This document shows positions 7,759 through 18,020 of a DNA stretch of 64,000 bases, in pieces. The notes under the pieces are model-generated. The model did no database searches. It was given only the letters and a program-made list of their open reading frames with translations, and was not told the origin of the DNA. Position 1 is the stretch's first letter, and the number at the start of each line of letters is the position of its first letter. A program made the position numbers and the translations under genes. The stretch comes from Pseudomonas azotoformans (GTDB lineage Bacteria; Pseudomonadota; Gammaproteobacteria; Pseudomonadales; Pseudomonadaceae), in contig NZ_CP014546.1 of assembly GCF_001579805.1 (NCBI RefSeq), positions 2,852,001 through 2,916,000 of the forward strand, given 5' to 3'.

Positions 7759-9661
7759 ATGGGTCACGCGAGTAATCAGGCAGCAGGTGCCGAGCAGTCA
7801 AACGCCAAGCCGATTGGCATGCTGGTGGCAGCGGTCGGGGTGGTTTACGGCGATATCGGGACCAGCCCGCTCTACACCCTTAAAGAGGTGTTCAACGGCG
7901 GTTATGGGGTTCAGGTCAATCATGACGGCGTGCTGGGGATCCTGGCGCTGATCTTCTGGTCGCTGATCTGGGTGGTGTCGATCAAGTACATGCTGTTCGT
8001 GCTGCGCGCCGATAACCAGGGCGAGGGCGGCATCATGGCGCTCACGGCACTGGCACGACGGGCGGCGGGGGAGCGCAAGAAGTTGCGCAGTTTCCTGGTG
8101 GTGTGTGGCCTGTGCGGCGCGGCGCTGTTCTACGGCGACAGCATGATCACCCCGGCGATTTCCGTGTTGTCTGCGGTTGAAGGCCTGGAACTGGCTTTCG
8201 ACGGCCTGGAAAAATGGGTCGTGCCCATCGCCTTGGTGGTGCTGGTGGCGCTGTTCCTGATCCAGAAACATGGCACTGACCACATCGGCAAGCTCTTCGG
8301 GCCAGTGATGGTGACCTGGTTCCTGGTGCTGGGCGGCCTCGGTGTGTATGGCATCACCCTGCACCCTGAAGTACTCAGTGCGATGAACCCGATGTGGGCG
8401 GTGCGCTTCTTCGAGGCGCATCCTGGCATTGGCGTGGCCATCCTGGGCGCGGTGGTGCTGGCACTGACCGGCGCCGAAGCGCTGTATGCCGACATGGGCC
8501 ACTTCGGCCGTAAACCCATCGCTCGCGCCTGGTTCATGCTGGTGCTGCCGGCGCTGGTACTCAATTATTTCGGCCAGGGCGCCATGCTGCTGGGTGACCC
8601 GGAAGCCGCGCGCAACCCGTTTTACCTGCTGGCGCCGAGCTGGGCGCTGATCCCGCTGGTGGTGCTGTCCACCCTGGCTACGGTGATCGCTTCCCAGGCG
8701 GTGATCTCCGGCGCGTTCTCGTTGACACGCCAGGCGATCCAGTTGGGTTACATCCCGCGCATGCACATTCAGCACACGTCGAGCGCCGAGCAGGGCCAGA
8801 TCTACATCGGCGCGGTGAACTGGTCGCTGATGGTGGGTGTGATCCTGCTGGTACTGGGCTTCGAATCGTCCAACGCCTTGGCGTCGGCCCTACGGCGTGG
8901 CAGTGACCGGCACCATGCTGATGACCACTATTCTGGTGTCGGCAGTGATGCTGCTGCTGTGGAAATGGCCGCCAATCCTGGCCGTGCCGGTCCTGGTCTG
9001 CTGCCTGTTGGTGGACGGTCTGTATTTCGCGGCCAACGTGCCGAAGATCATCCAAGGCGGCGCCTTCCCGGTGCTGGCGGGCATCGTGCTGTTCGTGTTG
9101 ATGACTACCTGGAAGCGCGGCAAGCAGTTGCTGGTGGAGCGTCTCGACGAAGGTGGCCTGCCGCTGCCGATCTTCATCAGCAGCATCCGCGTGCAGCCGC
9201 CTCATCGCGTGCAGGGCACCGCCGTGTTCCTCACCGCGCGCCCGGACGCCGTGCCTCACGCGCTGCTGCACAACCTGCTGCATAACCAGGTGCTGCATGA
9301 GCAAGTGGTGCTGCTGACGGTGGTCTACGAGGACATCCCCCGCGTACCGGCCGCACGGCGGTTCGAGGTGGATGCCTACGGCGAAGGTTTCTTCCGCGTG
9401 ATCCTGCACTTCGGTTTCACCGATGAGCCGGACGTGCCAGAGGCGTTGAAGTTGTGTCACCTGGATGATCTGGACTTCAGCCCGATGCGCACCACCTACT
9501 TCCTCAGCCGCGAAACGGTCATCGCCTCGCGGATCAAGGGTATGGCCCGTTGGCGCGAAGCCTTGTTCGCCTTTATGTTGAAGAACGCCAACGGCAACCT
9601 GCGCTTCTTCAAACTCCCGGTAAACCGGGTGATCGAGCTGGGCACCCAGGTCGAAATGTAA
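7759..9661 (+). pseudogene. kup: Low-affinity potassium transporter Kup, frameshifted
   Basis: Kup is a proton-coupled K+ uptake protein with 12 membrane segments and a cytoplasmic C-terminal domain. The N-terminal part shows the family hallmark [14 protein letters not shown] (about residues 28-41) and many hydrophobic helices. The frame breaks at 8886-8890: GCC TAC GGC of the conserved [12 protein letters not shown] motif reads GCCCTACGGC, one extra C after GGCC. The remaining third (helices 10-12 and the C-terminal domain ending GTQVEM) continues in the next frame to 9661. Corrected length is about 633 residues, as in the family. AGGAG 6 bp before ATG at 7759 sets the start. Whether the indel is real or an assembly error decides if this is a pseudogene. 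Confidence 0.9.
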
Positions 9662-9788
9662 GCTGTTGCAACACGGGGGCCAGCAATCGGCTCCCGCTTT
9701 TCGTTCTGAACCCTGTGCAATCCAGCGTTGTCGACTAGGCTCTAAGCACTGTTTGAATAGTGCCCACAGAACCCAGAAGAGGTGCGCC

Positions 9789-10895
9789 ATGAGTCAGCTG
9801 CTCGAACCTTATACCCTCCGTCAATTGACCCTGCTCAACCGCATCGCCGTGTCGCCCATGTGCCAATACTCAAGCGTCGATGGCCTGGCTAATGACTGGC
9901 ACCTGGTACACCTCGGCAGCCGTGCCGTCGGCGGCGCCGGGTTGATTTTCACTGAAGCCACCGCCGTGACTGCCGATGGCCGCATCACCGCCCAGGACCT
10001 GGGCTTGTGGAATGACGCACAAATCGAACCGCTGCAACGCATCACACGTTTCATTGCGGCCCAAGGCGCGGTGGCCGGCATTCAGCTGGCCCATGCCGGG
10101 CGCAAGGCCAGCACTCATCGGCCTTGGATCGGCAAGCACGGCAGCGTCAAACCGGAGGATGGCGGCTGGACGCCGGTAGGGCCATCACCGATTGCCTTCG
10201 ACCCCCAGCACACCCAGCCCAAGCCATTGGACGAGGGCCAGATCCAGCAAGTGATCGCCGATTTTGTCGCCGCCGCCAAGCGCGCGTTGACCGCAGGCTT
10301 CGAAGTGGTGGAAATCCACGCGGCCCATGGTTACCTGTTGCATCAATTTCTCTCTCCTATCAGCAACCAGCGTCAGGACCAGTACGGCGGCTCGTTCGAA
10401 AACCGCATCCGCCTGGTGCTGCAAGTGACCCAGGCCGTGCGTGAAGTCTGGCCCCAGGAGCTGCCGTTGTTTGTGCGGGTGTCGGCCACCGATTGGGTGG
10501 AAGACGGCTGGAACCCCGATGAAACCGTAGAGCTGGCGCGTCGCCTGAAGGACCTGGGGGTGGACCTGATCGACGTCTCCTCCGGTGGCACCGCCGCCAA
10601 CGCCGAGATCCCCACCGGCCCCGGTTACCAGACCCGTTTCGCCGAGCGCGTGCGCAAAGAGTCGGGCATGGCCACCGGCACCGTTGGCATGATCACCGAG
10701 CCGGCCCAGGCCGAGCACATCCTGCGTACCTGCCAGGCCGATATCATCTTCCTGGCCCGAGAACTGTTGCGTGATCCGTACTGGCCGCTGCATGCCGACG
10801 ATGACCTGGGCGGACGCAAGGCTATCTGGCCGGCGCAGTACCAGCGCGCTACGCACCGGGATCAGCCGATTCATGAATCGGACCTGCGTGACTGA
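9789..10895 (+). CDS. NADH:flavin oxidoreductase, Old Yellow Enzyme (YqjM/XenA-like)
   Basis: A 368-residue FMN-dependent ene-reductase of the thermophilic-like (YqjM/XenA) class, which reduces activated C=C bonds of enals, enones or nitro compounds with NAD(P)H. Visible features are the N-terminal PYTLRQLTLLNRI, the class-specific Cys in SPMCQYSS (about residue 25), the FMN-site QLAHAGRKAS, the substrate-binding pair in EIHAAHGYLLHQF and the Arg in LARELLRDPYW near the end. ATG at 9789 is preceded by AAGAGG. It is a single gene with a terminator at 10917-10943. The substrate cannot be told from the sequence. Confidence 0.92.
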   Translation: MSQLLEPYTLRQLTLLNRIAVSPMCQYSSVDGLANDWHLVHLGSRAVGGAGLIFTEATAVTADGRITAQDLGLWNDAQIEPLQRITRFIAAQGAVAGIQLAHAGRKASTHRPWIGKHGSVKPEDGGWTPVGPSPIAFDPQHTQPKPLDEGQIQQVIADFVAAAKRALTAGFEVVEIHAAHGYLLHQFLSPISNQRQDQYGGSFENRIRLVLQVTQAVREVWPQELPLFVRVSATDWVEDGWNPDETVELARRLKDLGVDLIDVSSGGTAANAEIPTGPGYQTRFAERVRKESGMATGTVGMITEPAQAEHILRTCQADIIFLARELLRDPYWPLHADDDLGGRKAIWPAQYQRATHRDQPIHESDLRD

Positions 10896-10916
10896 ACCTG
10901 CCTGATGTGCCCACCA

Positions 10917-10943
10917 AGCCCACCCTGACCCGGTGGGTTTTTT
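10917..10943 (+). terminator. Terminator after the ene-reductase gene
   Basis: CCCACC at 10919-10924 pairs with GGTGGG at 10932-10937, with TTTTTT directly after. It lies about 20 bp after the stop. Confidence 0.8.
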
Positions 10944-10999
10944 CTTGCTCGTTGTTAATACAAGCCTGATCCTTGGTCGCCTAAAAGCAGGAGGCCATC

Positions 11000-11545
11000 A
11001 TGCTGGTGGAACGCGCGTTAACTGAAAGTGACATCCCGTTGCTGGCAACCATCGACCGCACGGAGCTGATCCACCAATGCTATCGCGTGGACGGTGGTCA
11101 GTTGGTGTTGTACGCCGCTTGCCACGACATGCGCGGTTGGCCCGAAGGTGAAGCTGAACAGGACGCCGTGGCGCTGCATGCCTGCCTGAAACGCGGCGGG
11201 TGGTTGCTGGGTGTATTCGACGGTCCCGCCTTGGTCGCGGCGGCGGTGGTGGACAATCGCACCCTCCATAACCAGCAACTGCGCATGCGCCAACTGAAGT
11301 TCCTGCACGTCAGCCACGCGGCGCGCGGCTTGGGGCTGGGAGGGCGTCTGTTCGCGCTGGCCTGTGAGCACGGCCGTCAAACCGGCGCGGAGGCGTTGTA
11401 TATCTCGGCCACGGAATCGCGCAATACCGTGGACTTTTACCTACGCCAAGGCTGCCTGTTACTGCAGCAACCTGATCCAGAACTGTTTGCACAGGAGCCC
11501 CATGACATTCATCTCTACCGACCGTTGGGTGAGAAAGGGCTGTAG
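11000..11545 (+). CDS. GNAT-family N-acetyltransferase
   Basis: A 181-residue GNAT protein. The acetyl-CoA pyrophosphate loop is ARGLGLGGRLF at about residues 108-118, followed by the helix ALACEHGRQTGAEALYI and the C-terminal SRNTVDFYLRQGC segment. AGGAGG 8 bp before ATG at 11000 fixes the start. The N-terminal half (residues 10-80) contains a long acidic stretch not typical of small-molecule acetylases. Substrate unknown. It stands alone between the ene-reductase and a small gene. Confidence 0.85.
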   Translation: MLVERALTESDIPLLATIDRTELIHQCYRVDGGQLVLYAACHDMRGWPEGEAEQDAVALHACLKRGGWLLGVFDGPALVAAAVVDNRTLHNQQLRMRQLKFLHVSHAARGLGLGGRLFALACEHGRQTGAEALYISATESRNTVDFYLRQGCLLLQQPDPELFAQEPHDIHLYRPLGEKGL

Positions 11546-11739
11546 GTCTTTGTTACCGAAGCAAATATTTAAGTGATTACTCTAAAAAAGTCGCACGCTC
11601 GGCAAGAAGGTTTCTACGCTTAGGATAAGCCTGATTTCTGGCCCAGGAAGTCAGTTGGTTTGCTCACTGAGGCATTGCGCTTCATGGGAGGCAGTTATGG
11701 GCAACGGGAGTATTTGATGGATATCAGGAGAAGCAGTCC

Positions 11740-11925
11740 ATGGCCAGTTCCTATGGTGTAGCGGGTGTGGTGGCGTTATTTCTGGCCCGCAGGGTGTCTT
11801 TGCGTGGCCGAAGGCTGAGTTCGGATGAAGCTGAACTGCTGGCGCAATATCGCGCCCTGACCGAAAACGATCAGGTGGCGATGCGCTATTTGATTGGGGC
11901 GATGAAGAGTGTGTCGCGGTTCTGA
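11740..11925 (+). CDS. Small conserved-looking protein, 61 residues, function unknown
   Basis: The protein starts with a short hydrophobic segment (VAGVVALFLARR), then a basic stretch, then a helical C-terminal half (DEAELLAQYRALTENDQVAMRYLIGAM). That half resembles the tail helix found after helix-turn-helix domains in some phage-type repressors. AGGAG 9 bp before ATG supports translation. I recognise no named family. It is followed 13 bp later by a perfect hairpin. Confidence 0.6.
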   Translation: MASSYGVAGVVALFLARRVSLRGRRLSSDEAELLAQYRALTENDQVAMRYLIGAMKSVSRF

Positions 11926-11938
11926 GCCGCAGGAGGAA

Positions 11939-11962
11939 CGTTCCCACGCACGCGTGGGAACG
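11939..11962. repeat. Palindromic hairpin between convergent genes
   Basis: CGTTCCCACGC at 11939-11949 and its exact complement at 11952-11962 form an 11-bp stem with a 2-nt loop. It lies 8 bp from the 3' end of opgD and 14 bp after the small gene. It resembles the short GTTCCCACGC palindromes scattered in Pseudomonas genomes and may serve as terminator, but lacks a T tract. Confidence 0.7.
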
Positions 11963-11969
11963 CGGTCAA

Positions 11970-13595
11970 TCAGGTGTACTTACGCTGGTCCGGAGCCGGC
12001 GGGAAGTACTGGTACAACCAGGTTTCACTCAAGGTGCGGTCCTGGGTGCGAATGAACAGGCGCAGTTCCACCGGCTCCACGCTGTCGCTGGTCGGGTACC
12101 AGTCAAACAGGATGCGGTAGCCCTTGATGTTATCCAGCACCAGCACGCTGAAGTCTTTTACTTCGCCATGGGAGCAGGTCACCACCGGCTCGATCCCGGT
12201 GCCCGGTGGCAGGCGATCCAGGCCGCCGCCCTTGAAGTCCACGGCAAAACGGCGCGCCCACACGGGTGGGTAGTGCTCGCCCGGTGCCCAACCCTCGGTA
12301 AAGCCACCCATGCCTGAGCGGGTCGCGTCGACTTGTGCCAGCGGCGTACTCACCGGTGGCAGGGCGCTCCAGTACAGCTTGTAGCCATAGTTGAGCGAGT
12401 CGCCGGCTGCCACGGGTTTTTTCGGGGTCCAGAAGGCCACGATGTTATCCAGTGTCTCGCCGGTGGTAGGAATTTCCAGCAGGTCGATGGAGCCTTCACC
12501 CCACGCAGTGGTCGGTTCGACCCACAGGCTTGGGCGCTTGCTGTACCAGTCCACCGTATCCTGGTAACTGGCGAACTCATGGTCGGTCTGCACCAGGCCG
12601 AAGCCTTTCGGGTCTTTGTCGGCAAAGGCGTTGAATTGCAGCTTGGCTGGGTTGTTCAGCGGGCGGCAGATCCACTCGCCGTTGCCGCGCCACATGGCCA
12701 GGCGGTCCGAATCGTGGATCTGCGGGTGGATGGTGTCGCACATGCGCCGTTCGTGGGTGCCGCAGCTGAACATGCTGGTCATCGGTGCGATGCCCAGTTG
12801 TTCGATGGTGGTACGTGCATTGATGTGTGCGTCGATTGCCATCACCACCTGGTTGGCCTGGCAGTCGATATCGAAACGGTAGGCACCCGTGGCGCTCGGG
12901 GAGTCGAGCAGGGCGTAGACCACAAAGCGGGTGGCGTTCTTGTCCGGGGTTTCAAACCAGAACTGCGTGAAGTCGGGGAACTCCTCGCGTTTTTTCGCGT
13001 AGGTGTCGATGGCCAGGCCGCGGGCCGAAAGACCGTACTGCCCGGTGTTGTCCACCGCACGGAAGTAGCTGGCGCCGAGAAACGACAGCACGTCATGGCG
13101 GTCCAGTTCCGGCGCCTTGAACAGCTTGAAGCCGGAAAAACCCAGGTCCCCGGTCAGTTGCTTGGTGTCGACCGTGGTCTTTTCATAGTTGAACAGCGAC
13201 GGGCGGAAATGTACTTCACGCGCTTCGCGGGTCTTGGGGTCGACGCTGTGCATGCGCACTGGCGTCTTGAAGCCCATGCCGACGTGGAAGAACTGCACGT
13301 CCAATTGGCCGTTCAACTCCTTCCATAGTGAATGGTTGCCGTCGTAGCCGATGGCGTTGAAATTCTGCGGGGTCATGGTCGCCAGCGTCGGCGGCAGCAC
13401 CTGTTTGGTGTCCTTGTAAGCGGTCCCGGCCAGTTGTTTGGCCTGGGCCTTGAGCGATTCGAAATCGAACGCCACGGCCTTGCCATCTGCGGCACGGTTC
13501 CCGGCCCAGGCCTGGGCGGCAAGCAGGCCGCTGGCCGACAAACCGGTGTAAGCCGCAATGGCCATGGACGCTTTGAGCAAATTCCTGCGGTGCAT
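11970..13595 (-). CDS. opgD: Periplasmic glucan biosynthesis protein OpgD (MdoD)
   Basis: A 541-residue periplasmic protein of the OpgG/OpgD family, which shapes the backbone of osmoregulated periplasmic glucans. The N-terminus [18 protein letters not shown] is a twin-arginine (Tat) signal with a likely cut after QAWA (about residue 31). The body shows family segments: [23 protein letters not shown], the ARGLAIDT loop, FSCGTHERR and the C-terminal Ig-like domain ending in DQRKYT. OpgD rather than OpgG is preferred because of the Tat signal and length. It is monocistronic, convergent with the small gene, and followed upstream by the polyamine cluster on the same strand. Confidence 0.95.
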   Translation of the reverse strand: MHRRNLLKASMAIAAYTGLSASGLLAAQAWAGNRAADGKAVAFDFESLKAQAKQLAGTAYKDTKQVLPPTLATMTPQNFNAIGYDGNHSLWKELNGQLDVQFFHVGMGFKTPVRMHSVDPKTREAREVHFRPSLFNYEKTTVDTKQLTGDLGFSGFKLFKAPELDRHDVLSFLGASYFRAVDNTGQYGLSARGLAIDTYAKKREEFPDFTQFWFETPDKNATRFVVYALLDSPSATGAYRFDIDCQANQVVMAIDAHINARTTIEQLGIAPMTSMFSCGTHERRMCDTIHPQIHDSDRLAMWRGNGEWICRPLNNPAKLQFNAFADKDPKGFGLVQTDHEFASYQDTVDWYSKRPSLWVEPTTAWGEGSIDLLEIPTTGETLDNIVAFWTPKKPVAAGDSLNYGYKLYWSALPPVSTPLAQVDATRSGMGGFTEGWAPGEHYPPVWARRFAVDFKGGGLDRLPPGTGIEPVVTCSHGEVKDFSVLVLDNIKGYRILFDWYPTSDSVEPVELRLFIRTQDRTLSETWLYQYFPPAPDQRKYT

Positions 13596-13803
13596 AGAGA
13601 CAACCTGTCGTGAGCAAATCCCGCGCCGTTCCTGGCACGTAGCGGATCAGAAATTACGGTTCGGACATGCCTTCGACCAAACGCAACGGACATTAAACAG
13701 ACGCCGGATAGCTTAAGCGGTTCGATGACGTAGGAAAATTGATTGATGGCTGGGTGATGGCGTTGCAAGTGCGACAAGACATTTCCAATTGTCAGGCAGC
13801 CCT

Positions 13804-13832
13804 GTAGTGAGCGGGGCAAGCCCGCTCACTAC
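13804..13832. repeat. REP-like palindrome downstream of spdH
   Basis: GTAGTGAGCGGGG pairs with CCCGCTCACTAC around a 3-4 nt loop, only 7 bp after the spdH stop. The same core (GTGAGCGGG/CCCGCTCAC) recurs at 20081-20128. This is a typical extragenic palindrome of fluorescent pseudomonads, here positioned as a 3'-end hairpin. Confidence 0.8.
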
Positions 13833-13838
13833 AAGTCC

Positions 13839-15701
13839 TCAGCTCACTTCGCCCACAGCCCGGTAAGCTTCATCAATCGCCGCATGGGCATACGCACTCC
13901 ACGCCGCGTCCGAGTTGGCGATGCTCACATGCCCCAGCGGCTTTTTCGCCAGGTTCATCCACGCTTCGCTCTGGTCCGCATCGTCGAACAAGCTGTTGGA
14001 GAAGCTCGCATAACCGTGTGACCAGCGGTTGACAGTGATCGCCAAAATGTCGGTCTCATGGTTGAACCCACCCGGCCCGAGCATGCGTTGCAACTGGTCA
14101 CGCAGCTGCGCTTCCAGCTGTTCGAACGTCTGCCCATAGAGTTTGCCGCGTCCGGCGCGGGCCTGGTCGCGGGCGTTCATGCCGCTGTTGGGGCTGGTGG
14201 GGACGTAGACCATGTGCAAGCCGATCGGCTGCGTTGGGTCGCGCGGGTGGTCGTAGCCGCCCATGCTCACCGGGTAATCCAGCTTGATGCGGCTGTAGGG
14301 CTGGGTCGCCGCGTAGATTTCATGCACGCCCAACTTCTGGAACGACTGCCAATTGCGGATCACCACCTTGGTGTACACCAGCGGGTACTTCACGTTCTGG
14401 CTCAGGGCTTGGGCTTGGGTCGCGGGCAGGTCTTTCAGCAGATACGGAATCATCATGTTGTAGCAGGCCAGGATGCAGCGTTTGCCGCGCACCTGTGCGA
14501 GTTGTCCGCCACGGCTGTAGCCGATATGCACGCTGTTGCCGACGTTACGCACGCTGACTGCCGTGCTGTTCAAGCGTAAGCGCACGGCCACCTTGGGCTG
14601 GTCGAGCTTGGCGTAGTCAAACGCCGCCAGCACGATATCGTCCATGGTGTGCCCTGGTGCCACGCCCGGAATCAGGCTGCGCACCAGCAACCGCGCCACC
14701 GAGGCATTGCCATCCGGGAAGTGGTAGATGTAGGGCTCTTCCATTTCCGCTGCCGCTTCTTCGCTGATCGGCGCCAGGTTCATCCCGGCAAAGCCTGGGA
14801 AACCCACGCTATAAGCGTCAGCAGCAGCCACGGCATCGATGCTCAACGCCATGAAGTCATTGGTGCGGCTCTGGAAGTACTTCACTGCGCCTTCCGACAA
14901 TCCTACGTTCTTGAGCAGGAAATCGCGGTAGCTGGTGGTAGCCAGGGTGTCGGCCTTTTCTTCGGCGGTCTTGCCCGGCAGGTAATCCTTGGGCGCGGTG
15001 TGCAGTTCGATCAGGGCCTGGCGATCGGCCGCTGGCAACGGGAAGTCATTGATGAAGTCGCTGATGGTGCGGGCATTCAACTGGTCCGGTGCAATATCGT
15101 CGGCCACCATCGGCGTCGGGTCGCCGGTCACCAGTTTGTCTTCGCCGAAGTTTTCCTTGTCGAAGAACACCCCGCGCGAAAGCCCAAGGCCTGGGTAGAA
15201 CTGGCGGTCGAAGGCGGTTTCGAAGCGCTTGATGTTGACCCCGAGCTTTTTCAACAACCCGTTCACTTCCTTGCTGTACAGGTGGTTGGGCGACTGGAAC
15301 GCCTCGCTGCCGCCGTAGCCGATGATCATGCGGCCACCGGCCTGGAATTCGTTGCGCTTGGCGTGACCGCCGAAGTCGTCGTGGTTTTCCAGGATCAGGA
15401 TCTTCGCCTTGGGGTGCTTCTCGCGGTAAAACCACGCCGCCGACAAACCACTCAAGCCGCCGCCCACGACCACCAGGTCATAGTCCTCGGTGATCGGCAG
15501 TGCGTCGGTGTTGAACACCTTCTTTTCCCAGCCCATCTGGTGCGCCACTTCGAACGAGCCGGCATGGCTGCCGCGCAGGCCGGTGAGGGCGGGTGGGTAG
15601 TAACGGCCATCGGGAGCGGCTTGCAGGATTTGCAGCGGGGTCATGCCGGCGGCAATGGTGACAGCGACGCCGTTGAGGAAGTCGCGGCGGGTGATATCCA
15701 T
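13839..15701 (-). CDS. spdH: FAD-dependent spermidine dehydrogenase (SpdH-like)
   Basis: A 620-residue flavoprotein, the same length as P. aeruginosa SpdH, which oxidises spermidine to 1,3-diaminopropane and 4-aminobutyraldehyde. The N-terminus MDITRRDFLNGVAVTIAAG is a Tat signal, so the folded FAD enzyme is exported to the periplasm. A Rossmann FAD motif VVVGGGLSGLSAAWF lies near residue 77, followed by ENHDDFGGHAKRNEF. C-terminal amine-oxidase-like features include NRWSHGYASF. It is the last gene of a minus-strand cluster with a polyamine-type ABC importer and two aldehyde dehydrogenases that would take the aldehyde to GABA. Substrate assignment rests on family and context. Confidence 0.88.
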   Translation of the reverse strand: MDITRRDFLNGVAVTIAAGMTPLQILQAAPDGRYYPPALTGLRGSHAGSFEVAHQMGWEKKVFNTDALPITEDYDLVVVGGGLSGLSAAWFYREKHPKAKILILENHDDFGGHAKRNEFQAGGRMIIGYGGSEAFQSPNHLYSKEVNGLLKKLGVNIKRFETAFDRQFYPGLGLSRGVFFDKENFGEDKLVTGDPTPMVADDIAPDQLNARTISDFINDFPLPAADRQALIELHTAPKDYLPGKTAEEKADTLATTSYRDFLLKNVGLSEGAVKYFQSRTNDFMALSIDAVAAADAYSVGFPGFAGMNLAPISEEAAAEMEEPYIYHFPDGNASVARLLVRSLIPGVAPGHTMDDIVLAAFDYAKLDQPKVAVRLRLNSTAVSVRNVGNSVHIGYSRGGQLAQVRGKRCILACYNMMIPYLLKDLPATQAQALSQNVKYPLVYTKVVIRNWQSFQKLGVHEIYAATQPYSRIKLDYPVSMGGYDHPRDPTQPIGLHMVYVPTSPNSGMNARDQARAGRGKLYGQTFEQLEAQLRDQLQRMLGPGGFNHETDILAITVNRWSHGYASFSNSLFDDADQSEAWMNLAKKPLGHVSIANSDAAWSAYAHAAIDEAYRAVGEVS

Positions 15702-15731
15702 GGGGGATCCTGAAAATTATTGTTATAGGTT

Positions 15732-15756
15732 CCCGGCATCCAGGGAGGATGCCGGG
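15732..15756. terminator. Hairpin between aldehyde dehydrogenase and spdH
   Basis: CCCGGCATCC at 15732-15741 pairs with GGATGCCGGG at 15747-15756, 8 bp after the aldehyde dehydrogenase stop on the minus strand, without a long T tract. It could terminate or attenuate transcription before spdH, so spdH may have its own promoter or reduced read-through. Confidence 0.7.
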
Positions 15757-15764
15757 TTAAATCG

Positions 15765-17195
15765 TCAGTGCTTGAACATCACATGGCGCACGGTGGTGTA
15801 GTCCTCCAGCCCGTACATGGACATGTCCTTGCCATACCCGGACAGTTTCTGGCCGCCGTGGGGCATTTCGCTGACGAGCATGAAGTGGGTGTTCACCCAG
15901 GTGCAGCCGTACTGCAGGCGTGCGGCCAAGCGGTGGGCGCGTCCTACATCGGCGGTCCACACGGATGACGCCAAGCCGTAGTCCGAATCATTGGCCCAGC
16001 CCAGTACCTGTGCTTCATCGGTGAACTTGGTTACCGAGACCACCGGCCCGAACACCTCTCGGCGCACGATTTCGTCGTCCTGCTGTGCGTCGGCCAATAC
16101 CGTCGGTTCAAAGAAGAAACCATTGCCTTCCACGGCCTTGCCGCCGGTGACCAGGCGAATGTGCGACTGCGCCACAGCGCGTTCGACAAACCCGGCGACA
16201 CGGTCGCGATGCTGCGCGGTAATCAATGGGCCCAGCTCGGTGGCCGGGTCATCCTGCAAGCCGTACTGGATACTGGCGACCGCCGCACCGAGCTTCTCGA
16301 CAAACGCATCGTAGATATCCGCCTGCGCATAAATCCGGCAGGCCGCCGTGCAATCCTGGCCGGCGTTGTAGAAGCCAAAAGTACGAATACCTTCCACGGC
16401 GGCGTCTATGTCCGCGTCGTTGAAGATGATCACGGGCGCCTTGCCACCCAACTCCATGTGCATGCGCTTCACGCTGTCGGCGGTGCTGGAGATGATGTTT
16501 GCGCCGGTGGCGATGGAACCGGTCAACGACACCATGCGCACTTTCGGGTGGTTCACCAGCGGGCTACCGACGGTTGGCCCACGGCCGAACACCAGGTTGA
16601 GCACACCGGCCGGGAAGATTTCAGCGGCCAGTTCGACCATGCGTAGCGCGGTCAACGGGGTTTGCTCCGACGGCTTGAGCACCACGGTATTACCGGCGGC
16701 GAGGGCCGGGGCGATTTTCCAGGCGACCATCATCAGTGGGTAGTTCCACGGCGCGATGGACGCAATCACCCCCACCGGGTCGCGGCGGATCATCGAGGTA
16801 TGGCCAGGCAGGTATTCACCGCCGGCCGAGCCGCTCATGCAACGGCTGGCGCCGGCAAAGAAGCGGAATACGTCGGCAATCGCCGGAATTTCATCGTTCA
16901 GGGCGGCGCTGTAGGGCTTGCCGCAGTTGTCTGATTCCAGCTTGGCCAGCTCTTCGCCATGGGCTTCGATCACGTCCGCCAGTTTCAGCAGCAGCAGCGA
17001 ACGGTCCTTGGGCGCGGTTTGCGACCAGCTTTCGAAAGCCGCATCGGCTGCGCGCACGGCGGCGTCGACCTGGGCTTCGCTGGCTTCGTTGATTTCCACC
17101 AGCACGCGGCCGAGCGCCGGGTTGAATACCGCCTGGGCCGGGCCTTCGCCCTCGACCAGTTGGCCATTGATCAGCAGTTTGGTTTGCATCGCCAT
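15765..17195 (-). CDS. Aldehyde dehydrogenase, gamma-aminobutyraldehyde type (PatD/YdcW-like)
   Basis: A 476-residue NAD-dependent aldehyde dehydrogenase that likely oxidises 4-aminobutyraldehyde to GABA. Visible are the catalytic-pocket Asn in APWNYPLMM (about 144-152), the general-base Glu in [10 protein letters not shown] (about 246) and the nucleophilic Cys in [15 protein letters not shown] (about 280). The [10 protein letters not shown] form is typical of the PatD branch. ATG at 17195 starts [12 protein letters not shown]; an alternative ATG lies 6 bp later. It directly follows the ABC permease gene (15 bp gap). A close paralogue lies at 21375-22862 on the other side of the transporter. 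Confidence 0.9.
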   Translation of the reverse strand: MAMQTKLLINGQLVEGEGPAQAVFNPALGRVLVEINEASEAQVDAAVRAADAAFESWSQTAPKDRSLLLLKLADVIEAHGEELAKLESDNCGKPYSAALNDEIPAIADVFRFFAGASRCMSGSAGGEYLPGHTSMIRRDPVGVIASIAPWNYPLMMVAWKIAPALAAGNTVVLKPSEQTPLTALRMVELAAEIFPAGVLNLVFGRGPTVGSPLVNHPKVRMVSLTGSIATGANIISSTADSVKRMHMELGGKAPVIIFNDADIDAAVEGIRTFGFYNAGQDCTAACRIYAQADIYDAFVEKLGAAVASIQYGLQDDPATELGPLITAQHRDRVAGFVERAVAQSHIRLVTGGKAVEGNGFFFEPTVLADAQQDDEIVRREVFGPVVSVTKFTDEAQVLGWANDSDYGLASSVWTADVGRAHRLAARLQYGCTWVNTHFMLVSEMPHGGQKLSGYGKDMSMYGLEDYTTVRHVMFKH

Positions 17196-17210
17196 GTCCT
17201 CTTCAAACAA

Positions 17211-18020
17211 TTATTTACCGCCACTACCGGCCACGCTTTCACCGCCGCGCGTCAGGTAATAGGCACCGAGAATCGGGAACATCGTCACCAGCATCACCAG
17301 CATCGCGACCACGTTGGTCACCGGCACATCCCGTGGGCGGCTCAGTTGGTTGAGCAGCCACAACGGCAAGGTGCGTTCGTGGCCGGCGGTGAAGGTGGTG
17401 ACGATGATTTCGTCGAACGACAGCGCAAAGGCGAGCATGCCGCCGGCCAGCAGCGCCGAGCCCAGGTTGGGCATGATGATGTAGCGGAAGGTCTGCCAGC
17501 CGTCGGCGCCCAGGTCCATCGAGGCTTCGATCAAACTGTGGGAGGTACGGCGCAGGCGGGCGATGACGTTGTTGTAGACGATCACCACGCAAAAGGTCGC
17601 GTGGCCGACGATGATGGTGAACATCCCCGGCTCGATCCCGAGCGTCTTGAAAGTCGCCAGCAACGCGATACCGGTGATGATCCCCGGCAGCGCAATCGGC
17701 AGGATCAGCATCAATGACACGCCTTGCTTGCCAAAGAACTCACGGCGATACAGCGCCGCCGAGGCCAGGGTGCCGAGCACCATGGCGATCAGGGTAGCGA
17801 TGGCCGCAATCTGCAACGACAGCTTGATCGCTTCCAGCACATCCGGCCGGGCGAAGGCCACGCTGAACCACTTCAACGTGAAGCCCTGTGGCGGGAAGCT
17901 GAACGCCGCTTCTTCTGTGTTGAAGGCGTAGAGGAAGATGATCAGGATCGGGAAGTGGAGAAAAACCAGTCCACCCCAAGCTGCGATCTTCAGGCCCATG
18001 GAAGATTTTTCAGAGTGCAT
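17211..18020 (-). CDS. Polyamine-type ABC transporter permease (YdcV/PotC-like)
   Basis: A 269-residue inner-membrane permease with about six hydrophobic segments. The ATPase-contacting EAA loop, [21 protein letters not shown], lies near residues 163-183. The second of two permease subunits in a spermidine/putrescine-type importer. The start at 18020 (MHSEKSS) overlaps the upstream permease by 11 bp; ATG at 17999 is an alternative. It sits between the first permease and the PatD-like gene, the same order as E. coli ydcSTUV-patD. Confidence 0.92.
   Translation of the reverse strand: MHSEKSSMGLKIAAWGGLVFLHFPILIIFLYAFNTEEAAFSFPPQGFTLKWFSVAFARPDVLEAIKLSLQIAAIATLIAMVLGTLASAALYRREFFGKQGVSLMLILPIALPGIITGIALLATFKTLGIEPGMFTIIVGHATFCVVIVYNNVIARLRRTSHSLIEASMDLGADGWQTFRYIIMPNLGSALLAGGMLAFALSFDEIIVTTFTAGHERTLPLWLLNQLSRPRDVPVTNVVAMLVMLVTMFPILGAYYLTRGGESVAGSGGK

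Noticed and set aside
7570..7767. Minus-strand 65-codon frame with a hydrophobic segment between the toxin-antitoxin pair and kup
   Set aside because: It overlaps the kup start and ribosome binding site, has no ribosome binding site of its own and no recognised family; hydrophobicity alone is weak evidence.
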